From Bermanella sp034112325 (GTDB lineage Bacteria > Pseudomonadota > Gammaproteobacteria > Pseudomonadales > Oceanobacteraceae), in the NCBI GenBank assembly GCA_034112325.1, contig JAWUVO010000025.1, forward strand, positions 19,335 to 83,334: 64,000 bases of DNA, in the 5' to 3' direction. Shown piece by piece: positions 43,587 to 51,729 of this stretch. Made by a program: the position numbers and the translations under genes. Within the stretch, counting starts at the first letter, position 1, and every line of letters begins with the position of its first letter. The notes under the pieces are model-generated. The model saw nothing but the letters and a program-made list of their open reading frames with translations. It was not told the DNA's origin and did no database searches.

Positions 43587-44189
43587 ATGAGCGTATTAGT
43601 TGGTAAAAAAGCACCTGATTTTACAGTTGCCGCAGTACTTGGCGACGGAACAATTGTTGAAGATTTTTCATTTTCTGAGACTATTAAAGGCAAATACAGC
43701 CTAGTATTTTTCTACCCACTAGATTTCACATTTGTTTGCCCATCTGAGCTGATCGCACTTGACCACCGTATGGACGCATTTAAAGCGTTAGGGGTAGAAG
43801 TGATTGGTGTTTCTATCGACTCTCATTTCTCCCACAATGCTTGGAGAAATACAGCTATTAACAACGGTGGCATTGGTCCAGTTAAGTACACTCTAGCGGC
43901 TGACATTACTCATGAAATTTGTAAAGCATACGACGTAGAATCCGACGGTGGTATGGCTTACCGTGGTGCATTTATCATTGATAAAGAAGGTATGGTTCGC
44001 TCTCAAATAGTTAACGATTTACCACTAGGTCGTAACATGGATGAGTTAATTCGTATTTTTGAAGCATTACAATTCCATGAAGAGCATGGTGAAGTTTGTC
44101 CTGCAGGTTGGACTAAGGGTGATAAAGGAATGGATGCTTCACCAGAAGGCGTTGCAAAATATCTAGCCGGTGAATCTGACAAGCTTTAA
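43587..44189 (+). CDS. Typical 2-Cys peroxiredoxin (AhpC/Prx1 group)
   Basis: Counting from the ATG at 43587 (GGAG six bases upstream; an in-frame ATG at 43575 overlaps that site), the protein has 200 residues. The peroxidatic cysteine is Cys51 in DFTFVCPSE, with the active-site PxxxT/SxxC arrangement. The resolving cysteine is Cys171 in EVCPAGW. The long form with a C-terminal extension is the Prx1/TSA subgroup. It reduces hydrogen peroxide and organic peroxides in the cytoplasm using thioredoxin or AhpF. Divergent from the TonB-like gene. Confidence 0.95.
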   Translation: MSVLVGKKAPDFTVAAVLGDGTIVEDFSFSETIKGKYSLVFFYPLDFTFVCPSELIALDHRMDAFKALGVEVIGVSIDSHFSHNAWRNTAINNGGIGPVKYTLAADITHEICKAYDVESDGGMAYRGAFIIDKEGMVRSQIVNDLPLGRNMDELIRIFEALQFHEEHGEVCPAGWTKGDKGMDASPEGVAKYLAGESDKL

Positions 44190-44193
44190 TAAC

Positions 44194-44229
44194 TAAAAAA
44201 ACCCGAGTTTATTAACTCGGTTTTTTTTG
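44194..44229 (+). terminator. Rho-independent terminator of the peroxiredoxin gene
   Basis: AAAACCCGAGTT and AACTCGGTTTT pair around a TATT loop, followed by a run of T residues. Confidence 0.92.
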
Positions 44230-44280
44230 GTTGGAGCCTGCTCGCAGGCGAAAAGGTTCGCCTGCAAGCAGGCTCCAACC
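44229..44280. repeat. REP/REPIN-like palindromic element
   Basis: Two 24-base arms, GGTTGGAGCCTGCTYGCAGG plus CGAA, in inverted orientation around AAGG, with one mismatch (C/T). Each arm has its own internal dyad GCCTGC-TY-GCAGGC. The layout and the GGAGC...GCGAA wording resemble REP doublets (REPINs) of Pseudomonas. It sits at the 3' end of two convergent genes, as such elements do. Confidence 0.75.
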
Positions 44281-44281
44281 C

Positions 44282-44698
44282 CTAGGCTTTCTTAGTCACT
44301 AGATGTATCTTCGCCCCAAGCAACATCGCCCCTACAAATATAAAAACGTCTTCATATCCATAACCTAATGCCGCAATGGCAGGCCCTGGACAATAGCCCA
44401 CAATAGCCCAACCCATACCAAATAAAACTGCCCCAAGTATTAAGTCTTTATCTATGGCTTTACTCAGTGGTAAATAAAAACGTTTACCTAACACGGGCTT
44501 ACTTCTAAATCTTAATATTAATTGAAAACCTGGAATGGCAAGCAATAATGCCCCACCCATAACAAACATTAATGATGGATCCCAGTCGCCAAATACGTCT
44601 AAAAAACCTTGTACCCGATCAGGGTTATTCATGTCCGATGCGGCCAAGCCTGCACCAAACAACAAACCAGATAATAATGCGATGAATAATTTTGACAT
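44282..44698 (-). CDS. YeeE/YedE-family sulfur transport protein, second half (DUF6691 type)
   Basis: 138 residues with four hydrophobic helices and the conserved cysteine motif VGYCPGPAIAALGYG, matching the C-terminal half of YeeE/YedE (thiosulfate/sulfur-compound transporters, PmpB-like). In such split systems two short proteins replace one long YeeE. The start overlaps the stop of the companion gene by one base. Confidence 0.88.
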   Translation of the reverse strand: MSKLFIALLSGLLFGAGLAASDMNNPDRVQGFLDVFGDWDPSLMFVMGGALLLAIPGFQLILRFRSKPVLGKRFYLPLSKAIDKDLILGAVLFGMGWAIVGYCPGPAIAALGYGYEDVFIFVGAMLLGAKIHLVTKKA

Positions 44699-45141
44699 TA
44701 TATTACGGCTCCCATTAAGTGCTTAACAACATAAAGTGTAACGATAGCACTGGCCATAAAGGTGAGGGTTGCCACGATAGAACGGGGTGATAATCGAGCA
44801 ATGCCGGCAATCCCATGACCGCTAGTACAGCCATTACCCAACGACGTACCGTAACCAACTAAAAGGCCACCTAAAATCAATAATGGTAAAGAAGTGTTAG
44901 GGGCGGGTGGGTAAGCTGCACCAGATAAAAAATGATAAAGAAGACTGCCAGCCACTAAACTAACTAAAAATACTATACGCCAAACATTGTTGCTAAAGCT
45001 TGTTGCCATTAGCGAGAATGCCATACCACAAATACCAGCAATTCGGCCATTAAAGGCAAACAATAAAACAGAAGATAAACCAATTAACCCGCCACCAAAC
45101 AATACGGTGGCGTAATTAACGTTTTGAAAAGCGTCAAACAT
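44698..45141 (-). CDS. YeeE/YedE-family sulfur transport protein, first half (PmpA-like)
   Basis: 147 residues, about four membrane helices, with the family motif GNGCTSGHGIAGIARLSPRS. The cysteine in GNGCTSGHG lies in the transport path of characterised YeeE proteins. Together with the following gene it would make a complete transporter for thiosulfate or a related reduced sulfur species. No BigR-type regulator, sulfur dioxygenase or rhodanese gene is adjacent. A 15-bp inverted repeat upstream may control the pair. Confidence 0.88.
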   Translation of the reverse strand: MFDAFQNVNYATVLFGGGLIGLSSVLLFAFNGRIAGICGMAFSLMATSFSNNVWRIVFLVSLVAGSLLYHFLSGAAYPPAPNTSLPLLILGGLLVGYGTSLGNGCTSGHGIAGIARLSPRSIVATLTFMASAIVTLYVVKHLMGAVI

Positions 45142-45205
45142 AAATAATTGCTCTGATTATAAAATACAAGGGGGGTAGTTTAGCGAAAGGTAATGTAAAA
45201 ATAGA

Positions 45206-45241
45206 ATATCATTAAATTCTAATATAAGAATTTAATGATAT
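45206..45241. promoter_or_regulatory. 15-bp perfect inverted repeat upstream of the YeeE/YedE pair
   Basis: ATATCATTAAATTCT and its exact complement flank a six-base centre (AATATA), 65-100 bases upstream of the transporter start and between it and the convergent end of rnt. There is no T tract. It could be a repressor site (the AT-rich dyad suits ArsR/BigR-type regulators, which is inference) or a terminator stem for rnt on the minus strand. Confidence 0.5.
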
Positions 45242-45288
45242 ATGCAGTAACTTAGTAAAAAGAAAAAGTGGACAAGAAGAATAAGTGG

Positions 45289-45963
45289 TTATTCCTCTTC
45301 TTGTGAATATCGCTCTTGTTTCATGTGCTTGCGCTCAGCCCATTCCCAACCACCCATACGGCTCCACTGGTTTACGATTAAAGCAAAAAGCTCAGCCGTT
45401 TTTTCAGTGTCGTAAAGTGCGCTGTGTGCCGATTTGTTATCAAAGTCGATCTCAGCTAATTTACAAGATCTAGCCAGCACTGTGTGCCCTAATGCCAAGC
45501 CAGCTAACGTGGCGGTATCAAAGCATGAAAACGGATGGAAGGGGCTGCCTTTCATATCATGACGTTCAATTGCTGCGTTAATAAAGCCTAAATCAAAGTG
45601 CGCGTTATGGCCTACTAAAATAGCGCGTTTACAGCCTCTTGCTTTCATAGCTTTACGAACAGACTTAAACATAGCTGCAAGTGCTGACTCTTCTTTTTGA
45701 GCATTGCGATCTGGGTCATCAGGATTAATGCCGGTGAAGTCCAGTGCACTCTGCTCTAGATTAGAGCCTTCGAAGGGTTCGATATTAGCTGACATAGACT
45801 GACCAGGAATCAGCATACCCCTATCGTCCATGTCCATTACAACCATTGCTACTTCTAATAATGCGTCGGTTTTAGCATTAAATCCGGCTGTTTCTACGTC
45901 TACAACAACAGGTAGGTAACCACGGAAACGGGAAGCCATGGCATTTTCAAGATTTTCGACCAC
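45289..45963 (-). CDS. rnt: Ribonuclease T
   Basis: 224 residues of the DEDDh exonuclease family: first motif VVDVETAGFNAKTDALLEV, second VGHNAHFDLGFINAAIERH, third HSALYDTEKTAELF. RNase T trims the 3' ends of tRNAs and 5S/23S rRNAs and turns over the CCA end. Length is close to E. coli (215). It is divergent from motY; in Pseudomonas the two genes are separated by pyrC, which is absent here. Confidence 0.96.
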   Translation of the reverse strand: MVENLENAMASRFRGYLPVVVDVETAGFNAKTDALLEVAMVVMDMDDRGMLIPGQSMSANIEPFEGSNLEQSALDFTGINPDDPDRNAQKEESALAAMFKSVRKAMKARGCKRAILVGHNAHFDLGFINAAIERHDMKGSPFHPFSCFDTATLAGLALGHTVLARSCKLAEIDFDNKSAHSALYDTEKTAELFALIVNQWSRMGGWEWAERKHMKQERYSQEEE

Positions 45964-46130
45964 GTTGAGCCTTAAATATATTTACAAAAAACTGATTATA
46001 GCCTAACCGCTGCAAGGCTTCACGTTTCATTTTACCCGCTATAATTCTACTGAAGGTTTTAGTAAATCAGCCGATAACGAATGCATAGGGATATAAGCAT
46101 CTTTAATCGGGTTGAAAAAGGTAGTGTGGT

Positions 46131-47027
46131 TTGAAAAAGGGCATAGTGCAGAGTCTATTTTATCGTTTACTCATTATTTTTATGTTGGGTTCATTTACTC
46201 AGGGTCTAATGGCGCTTACCTTTCAAGCCGAAGTAGAAGAGACAGAGTGGCGCTTAACGCCCTCTATTTTTGAATGTGTATTCTCGCAGCCCATCCCAAA
46301 CTATGGCGAAGCGGTGTTTTATCACGAAGCTGGCGAAGATCTAATGTTTCACTTAAAAGTGAAAAAAAACCTAATGAACCCTGGCCAAGCAGGCCTACAT
46401 TTAGAACCTCCTATTTGGGCGCCAAGTCGGTTTTCAGAAGACCTTGGCTCGGTACAAGTTAAGCATACTAAAAAGCCATTAAGTGTTGAGCCTGAAAGGG
46501 CTAACCAAATGATGCTGGCATTAATGAATGGTCTGCAGCCAACATTTACCCGAAAGGCACGTTACAGCCCCCAACAACCTATTCGTGTTGCGTTATCGGC
46601 CGCTAATTTCAATAGTTTTTATAAAGACTATTTAGGCTGCGTCACGGGTTTATTGCCGGTGAATTTTCGTCAAGTAGAAAAAAGTAGGGTGCTGTTTAAA
46701 AAAGGTAATAGTTTAGATGACATGTCTAAAAAGAAATTAGATTTGATAATACTCTACGTAAAAGCTGATCCAGCGGTTAAAGCGATTTATGTTGATGGGC
46801 ATAGCGATGGATCTGGTCGGCGTTATCACAATCGTCGTTTATCTGAAGAGCGCGCAATTAATGTTAACGAATATATGGTTAAAAAAGGCATAGATCCTCA
46901 AATGTTTACCACCCGATACCATGGTGAGCGTTATCCTGTTGCCAGCAATAAAACCTACAGTGGCCGTTATCAAAATCGCCGAGTGACCATTCGCCTAGAA
47001 AAAGAAGAGGAGATAGAGGACTTTTAG
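46131..47027 (+). CDS. motY: Flagellar motor T-ring protein MotY
   Basis: 298 residues from a TTG start (upstream in-frame stop at 46122; AAGG about nine bases before). It has a signal peptide (LLIIFMLGSFTQGLMA), a MotY N-terminal domain (TPSIFECVFSQPIPNYGEAVF) and a C-terminal OmpA-like peptidoglycan-binding domain (YVDGHSDGSGRRYHNRRLS). MotY forms the T ring that holds stators around sodium-type and some proton-type polar flagellar motors. The location beside rnt is as in Pseudomonas. No other flagellar gene is nearby. Confidence 0.9.
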   Translation: MKKGIVQSLFYRLLIIFMLGSFTQGLMALTFQAEVEETEWRLTPSIFECVFSQPIPNYGEAVFYHEAGEDLMFHLKVKKNLMNPGQAGLHLEPPIWAPSRFSEDLGSVQVKHTKKPLSVEPERANQMMLALMNGLQPTFTRKARYSPQQPIRVALSAANFNSFYKDYLGCVTGLLPVNFRQVEKSRVLFKKGNSLDDMSKKKLDLIILYVKADPAVKAIYVDGHSDGSGRRYHNRRLSEERAINVNEYMVKKGIDPQMFTTRYHGERYPVASNKTYSGRYQNRRVTIRLEKEEEIEDF

Positions 47028-47059
47028 AGTCTTGCTATCTCAGCCTAAATAGTGATAAT

Positions 47060-47079
47060 AACTGTATATTAATACAGCT
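47060..47079 (+). promoter_or_regulatory. LexA (SOS) box upstream of dinB
   Basis: The core CTGTATATTAATACAG (47062-47077) matches the gammaproteobacterial LexA consensus CTGT-N8-ACAG with an AT-only centre. It ends 50 bases before the dinB start. Confidence 0.88.
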
Positions 47080-47127
47080 TTTACGCTGTAATCTTACTTT
47101 GTTAAGTTTAGTTTATGGTGCTATCTA

Positions 47128-48171
47128 GTGGTTAGGCAGGTTCTTCATGTTGATTGTGACTGTTTTTTTGCAGCCGTTGAAATGCGCGATCAGCCCCAAT
47201 ATCGTAATGTTCCTATGGCCATTGGCGGTTCTACTGACCGCCGAGGCGTTATATCTACCTGTAATTATCAAGCACGAGAGTTTGGCGTACGTTCGGCTAT
47301 GGCAACGGCTCAAGCGTTAAAGCTATGCCCAGATCTAAAGCTTGTTGCTAGCAATATGGAAAAATACCGAGCCGCTTCTCAGCAAGTCATGGATATTTTA
47401 AGAGTATACGGGCTGCAATTTGAACAAGTATCAATAGACGAAGCCTTTTTAGAGCTGCCACCCGCGAGTAATGCTGGGTTAATTGCCCAGCAAATTCGTC
47501 GACAAGTTGAAATAGAAGTGGGCATTACCGTTTCGGTAGGCATGGCACCTAATAAATTTTTAGCTAAAATTGCCAGTGACTGGCATAAGCCTAATGGTCA
47601 GTTTGCGGTTTTACCGTCAGATGTTGAACGTTTTGTTGAAGCGTTAGATGTGAGAAAAATTCCAGGAGTAGGACCAAAAAGCGCAGAAAAATTAAACAAC
47701 CTTGGTCTGCACACCTGTAAACATATAAAAGAATTACCATTAGAATGGCTAATAAAAAAATTTGGAAAATCTGGGAAAGTGTTACACGATCGCGCCAATG
47801 GAATCGACAACCGAAGCTTGTCTAGTCACTACCAACGTAAATCGATAAGTATAGAGCGCACATTTTCTGAAGACATTAATCAAGGAACAGACATAGCATT
47901 AGCGTTAGACGAAATTTGGCCAAGGTTTTTAACCCGTGTCGAAAACGCAGGCTTAAGCCTTGATAAAATAGCCCCATTTGTAAAAGTTAAGTTTTCAGAC
48001 TTTCACGTAACCACATTAGCTAATCATCAAAAAAAAGCTACCGTTGAAAACTACTTAGTATTGTTAAACGAAGCCAGTGTGCGTGATAAACAAGCGATTA
48101 GATTGATAGGGTTGGGTGGTAAGTTGATAGAAACCCCAGTGGCTAATCCACAATTACCATTGCCATTTTAA
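47128..48171 (+). CDS. dinB: DNA polymerase IV (Y-family)
   Basis: 347 residues with Y-family hallmarks: VLHVDCDCFFAAVEMRD (first metal carboxylate), STCNYQAREFGVRSAM, the catalytic SIDEAFLEL, and helix-hairpin-helix VRKIPGVGPKSAEKL, ending in the beta-clamp-binding tail QLPLPF. It performs error-prone bypass synthesis past damaged bases. The GTG start has a weak ribosome site. SOS control is shown by the LexA box immediately upstream. Single gene. Confidence 0.96.
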   Translation: MVRQVLHVDCDCFFAAVEMRDQPQYRNVPMAIGGSTDRRGVISTCNYQAREFGVRSAMATAQALKLCPDLKLVASNMEKYRAASQQVMDILRVYGLQFEQVSIDEAFLELPPASNAGLIAQQIRRQVEIEVGITVSVGMAPNKFLAKIASDWHKPNGQFAVLPSDVERFVEALDVRKIPGVGPKSAEKLNNLGLHTCKHIKELPLEWLIKKFGKSGKVLHDRANGIDNRSLSSHYQRKSISIERTFSEDINQGTDIALALDEIWPRFLTRVENAGLSLDKIAPFVKVKFSDFHVTTLANHQKKATVENYLVLLNEASVRDKQAIRLIGLGGKLIETPVANPQLPLPF

Positions 48172-48674
48172 AATAATAAATTATGCAATCGGTATAACTT
48201 ACTTGAGCCGCTTCATTTTCAGAAATTAAATTTTCTACTATATCTTCTCTGTATTCTATAAATTGGTATTTGGAATCGTGTATTGCTTGACTAAATTGTT
48301 ATTTAAGCTTGCAGCTTGGGGTAGCTAAAAACCTTGGTATTAGGTTAAATTATATTCAATCAGAAAATCCACAGCACAGCGCTTATATTGAATGAGTGAA
48401 TCGGACTATCCGTTATAGTTGTTTGCGTATATAGCTTTTTAATAACTTAAATGAAGTATAGGGCTATCCAACGAAGTGGTTGAGGCTTTACAATGACCAA
48501 CGGTAATATAAAGCAAACGGTAGAACACTACCGTAAATAGCTGCTTTACTTCTACTTTTAGCATCATTTTTAAAAGGGATGATTATCATCGGCCTGCCGT
48601 TTATACCTACAATATATTGACAGCTAAATTATACTTTCACGTTAAAAATTCTATTTTACTAAGAGAGATCCTGC
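48172..48674. other. 503-base intergenic region between dinB and the ABC exporter gene
   Basis: AT-rich, no convincing full gene. On the minus strand a frame stays open from 48298 to a stop at 48143 (51 codons, no start codon), with protein-like composition, possibly a decayed gene end. A Fur-box-like dyad is at 48578-48590. The remainder, 48300-48570, shows nothing I can name. Confidence 0.5.
48578..48590. promoter_or_regulatory. Fur-box-like dyad upstream of the ATM1-type exporter
   Basis: GATGATTATCATC is a perfect dyad around T and contains TGATTATCA, the central core of the Fur consensus, but the outer hexamer is missing. It lies 85 bases before the ABC transporter gene. Confidence 0.4.
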
Positions 48675-50468
48675 ATGCGCGGAATGGGCAACGATTACGA
48701 TCCAAATAAAGAAGTAGATTGGTCTATTGTTAAACAAATTTGGCCATATTTGACCGAATTTAAAACCAGGGTAGCCATTGCTTTATTATGCTTGGTTGCG
48801 GCTAAGTCGGCTGGTGTTGCTATGCCATTTATTCTTAAGCAAATTGTCGACGACCTTGATGGAAAACTTTCGGCTACTTCGTTGGCCTTTATTTCTGTTC
48901 CGGTTGGCTTGTTGTTAGCATATGGTTTTATTCGCCTTTCTAGTGTTTTACTTGGAGAAATTCGCGATACCTTATTTGGCCGTGTTACTGAACGTGCCAT
49001 GCGCAGAGTAGGGCTTAAAGTATTTGATCATTTGCATGCTTTAGATCTTGCTTTTCATTTAAATCGACGTACCGGTGGACTGTCTCGAGATATTGAACGG
49101 GGTACTACGGGCATTAGTTTTTTAATGCGTTTTCTTGTGTTTAATATTGTGCCTACGTTTTTAGAATTATTCATGGTAATGGGTATTTTATGGGTTCAAT
49201 ATCGCTTTGAATTTGCACTTATAGTATTTGTTTCGGTGGTTAGTTATGTGTGGTTTTCTAAAAGCATTACTGATTGGCGTACCCAGTTTATTCGCGAGGC
49301 TAATCAAGCCGATAATCGTTCAAGTACTCGCGCCATCGATAGTTTAATTAACTTCGAGACGGTTAAATACTTTACTAACGAACAACATGAGTCTGACTTA
49401 TACGATAAAGAGTTAGATAAATGGGAGCAAGCCAGACGTAAAAATCGCTTAACATTATTTGGTCTTAATTTTGGCCAGGCATTTATTATTACAGCCTCTA
49501 TGACGGCTATGCTTAGCTTGGCCGCTTACGAAGTAAGCCAAGGTGTGATGACGTTAGGAGATTTTGTTTTAGTAAATGCGTTTATGATGCAAATATTTTT
49601 ACCCTTGAATTTTTTAGGGTTTGTTTATCGTGAAATAAAAAGCTCTATGACGAATATTGAACGAATGTTTGCCTTAATGAACGTCTCGAGCAAAGTAGCC
49701 GACGTTGACGATGCAAAAGAGTTGACTGTATCGAAAGGAAAGATCGCGTTTAAAAATGTTCATTTTAGTTACGATCCAGAGCGACCTATCTTACAAGGTG
49801 TTGATTTTGAAGTGGCCCCAGGTGAGCGCTTGGCACTGGTGGGAAGTAGTGGAGCGGGTAAGTCTACTATTGGCAAGTTGTTGTTTCGTTTTTACGATGC
49901 CACACAAGGGTCAATTGAGATTGACGGACAAGACATTTCTAAGGTGTCTCAGCTTAGCTTACGAAATAATATTGGGGTGGTGCCGCAAGACACCGTGTTA
50001 TTCAATAACACATTAATTGAAAACATTCGCTACGGTCGTCCAGACGCCACTGACCAAGAAGTAGCCGATGCAGTTAGCCAAGCTCACTTAGATAATTTTA
50101 TTAAGCAGTTACCAATGGGCTTTGAAACTCAAGTTGGCGAACGCGGATTAAAGCTTTCAGGTGGCGAAAAACAACGAGTAGCCATTGCTCGAACACTGCT
50201 TAAAAAGCCCAGTATTTTAATTTTTGATGAAGCTACTAGTTCGCTTGATAGTCAGTCTGAAAAAGCGGTATTAGCCGCTATAGACGATGTGTCTAAGGGT
50301 AAAAGTAGTGTGGTCATTGCCCATCGATTATCTACCATTGTTAGTGCCGACCGTATTCTTGTTTTAGAGCAAGGCAAGGTGGTAGAGCAGGGTAACCACA
50401 AGTCGTTAATGGCCCAAGATGGTCGCTATGCTGAGTTGTGGAAGCTGCAACAGCATGAAGGTGCCTAG
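48675..50468 (+). CDS. ABC exporter of the ATM1/HMT1 (ABCB7-like) type
   Basis: 597 residues, a half-transporter: six membrane helices (about residues 30-320) then a nucleotide-binding domain with Walker A GSSGAGKSTIGKL, signature LSGGEKQRVAIARTL, Walker B ILIFDEATSSLD and the H-loop IAHRLST. The N-terminus (WSIVKQIWPYLTEFKTRVA) and the ETVKYFTNEQHESDLYDKEL stretch are typical of ATM1-type proteins, which export glutathione-linked sulfur, iron-sulfur precursors or heavy-metal conjugates. It works as a homodimer in the inner membrane. The GAGAG ribosome site is good. Possible iron control is suggested by the upstream dyad. Confidence 0.92.
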   Translation: MRGMGNDYDPNKEVDWSIVKQIWPYLTEFKTRVAIALLCLVAAKSAGVAMPFILKQIVDDLDGKLSATSLAFISVPVGLLLAYGFIRLSSVLLGEIRDTLFGRVTERAMRRVGLKVFDHLHALDLAFHLNRRTGGLSRDIERGTTGISFLMRFLVFNIVPTFLELFMVMGILWVQYRFEFALIVFVSVVSYVWFSKSITDWRTQFIREANQADNRSSTRAIDSLINFETVKYFTNEQHESDLYDKELDKWEQARRKNRLTLFGLNFGQAFIITASMTAMLSLAAYEVSQGVMTLGDFVLVNAFMMQIFLPLNFLGFVYREIKSSMTNIERMFALMNVSSKVADVDDAKELTVSKGKIAFKNVHFSYDPERPILQGVDFEVAPGERLALVGSSGAGKSTIGKLLFRFYDATQGSIEIDGQDISKVSQLSLRNNIGVVPQDTVLFNNTLIENIRYGRPDATDQEVADAVSQAHLDNFIKQLPMGFETQVGERGLKLSGGEKQRVAIARTLLKKPSILIFDEATSSLDSQSEKAVLAAIDDVSKGKSSVVIAHRLSTIVSADRILVLEQGKVVEQGNHKSLMAQDGRYAELWKLQQHEGA

Positions 50469-50497
50469 CTCTTTAATGCTCAAGGATTAACTAAATA

Positions 50498-51274
50498 ATG
50501 GAAATAGATTTACTATTAATAGATGCCATGAATCTTATTCGTCGTATTTATGCTGCTCAGCAGCAGCGCGCAGAAGACCCAGTAGAGGCGACGTTATTAC
50601 ACAGCCAAAACGCGGTTTTAAAAAATATTGAAAATACCAATGCTAAGCATGTAGCTTTGGTTTTTGATGGTAAGGGTCCGACCTGGCGTCATGATTTATA
50701 TTCAGAATATAAAGCCGATCGTAAGCCCATGCCTGAAGAGTTAGACATAGCTTTACCCAGTTTTATTAAGCGTTTTGAAGCCTTAGGCATTCCGTGTTTA
50801 TTGTATAACGAATACGAAGCCGACGATGTTATTGCTACCCTTGCGGTTAAAACCTCTAAGCTTGGCGGCACTGTCAGTATCGTGTCTACTGATAAAGGCT
50901 TTATGCAAATTTCTGACAAGAATACTCATTTGTACCATCACTTTGATAAGCGTCTGTTAAGTTTTGACGACGTGAATATGCAATTGGGCCTTAAGCCGGT
51001 TCAGCTTATCGACTTTTTAAGTTTGGTAGGTGACACCACTAATCACGTGCCAGGTATTCCAGGTATTGGGCCTAAAACGGCAGGTACTTTGTTAGACCAA
51101 TATGGTGACTTAGATACGGTATTAATTAATAGTGAAGATGTAAAAGGTAAAGTGGGCGAAAGTCTGCGCGAACACTATCGCGTGGCATTGTTTGCACGCA
51201 TTCTGGTAACTTTAAAGTTAGACTGTAAGCTAGGTCTTAATTTGAAAAAGTTAAGATACATTAAGCCTCGTTAG
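50498..51274 (+). CDS. xni: Flap endonuclease Xni (5'-3' exonuclease family, ExoIX)
   Basis: 258 residues of the FEN family without a polymerase. The N-terminal catalytic region has LLIDAMNLIRRIYA, VFDGKGPTWRHDLYSEYKADR, the acidic YEADDVIATLA and STDKGFMQ. The DNA-binding helix-3-turn-helix is GDTTNHVPGIPGIGPKTAGTLL. Like E. coli Xni (251 residues) it cleaves 5' flaps. Thirty bases follow the ABC gene, so the two may share a transcript by chance. Context otherwise uninformative. Confidence 0.93.
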   Translation: MEIDLLLIDAMNLIRRIYAAQQQRAEDPVEATLLHSQNAVLKNIENTNAKHVALVFDGKGPTWRHDLYSEYKADRKPMPEELDIALPSFIKRFEALGIPCLLYNEYEADDVIATLAVKTSKLGGTVSIVSTDKGFMQISDKNTHLYHHFDKRLLSFDDVNMQLGLKPVQLIDFLSLVGDTTNHVPGIPGIGPKTAGTLLDQYGDLDTVLINSEDVKGKVGESLREHYRVALFARILVTLKLDCKLGLNLKKLRYIKPR

Positions 51275-51444
51275 TATGAAAATTAACCAGCTTAATATAC
51301 CAGTGTTAGTTGGCGGTTAATTAGTTGGCTGTTGATAGTTTTTACTTCAATTAGCTTAGAAGTTTGCATGTGGGCTAGGCTAGGTAGATAATTCGAACTA
51401 TTAGTTTATTTGATTGACAGTAATGAAAAAATTTAAGGTGTGAT

Positions 51445-51726
51445 ATGGGACGATTAAGGGCGTTTTTGACTTTATGCATTATATTGCTGGTTATATTTTG
51501 TGGCGTGGTATTTACGCTTAATAACCCATTATTAGTGCAATCTAACTTAATTTTTTGGAAATCTCCCGAGATGCCACTGGGTGTATTAATGACCATAACG
51601 TTATTAATTGGCAGTGGTCTTGGAGTCGCGATTAATACTGCTATATCGTGGCGCTTAATCAGGCAGCGTAACGCATTGCAAAAGCAGTTAGACCAATCAC
51701 AAAAGCGTTTTGAGCAGCTGAAATAA
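51445..51726 (+). CDS. lapA: LapA, lipopolysaccharide assembly protein A (DUF1049)
   Basis: 93 residues: two membrane helices (LTLCIILLVIFCGVVFTLNN and LGVLMTITLLIGSGLGVAIN) and a cytoplasmic basic coiled coil (LIRQRNALQKQLDQSQKRFEQ). It is the partner of LapB and fits the YciS family in size and design. The next gene starts three bases after the stop. Order lapA-lapB-pyrF is that of E. coli (yciS-yciM-pyrF). Confidence 0.92.
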   Translation: MGRLRAFLTLCIILLVIFCGVVFTLNNPLLVQSNLIFWKSPEMPLGVLMTITLLIGSGLGVAINTAISWRLIRQRNALQKQLDQSQKRFEQLK

Positions 51727-51729
51727 TTT

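Noticed and set aside
48675..50468. Lipid A flippase MsbA for the ABC exporter
   Set aside because: The N-terminus and helix sequences follow the ATM1/HMT1 group rather than MsbA, and no lpxK is adjacent.
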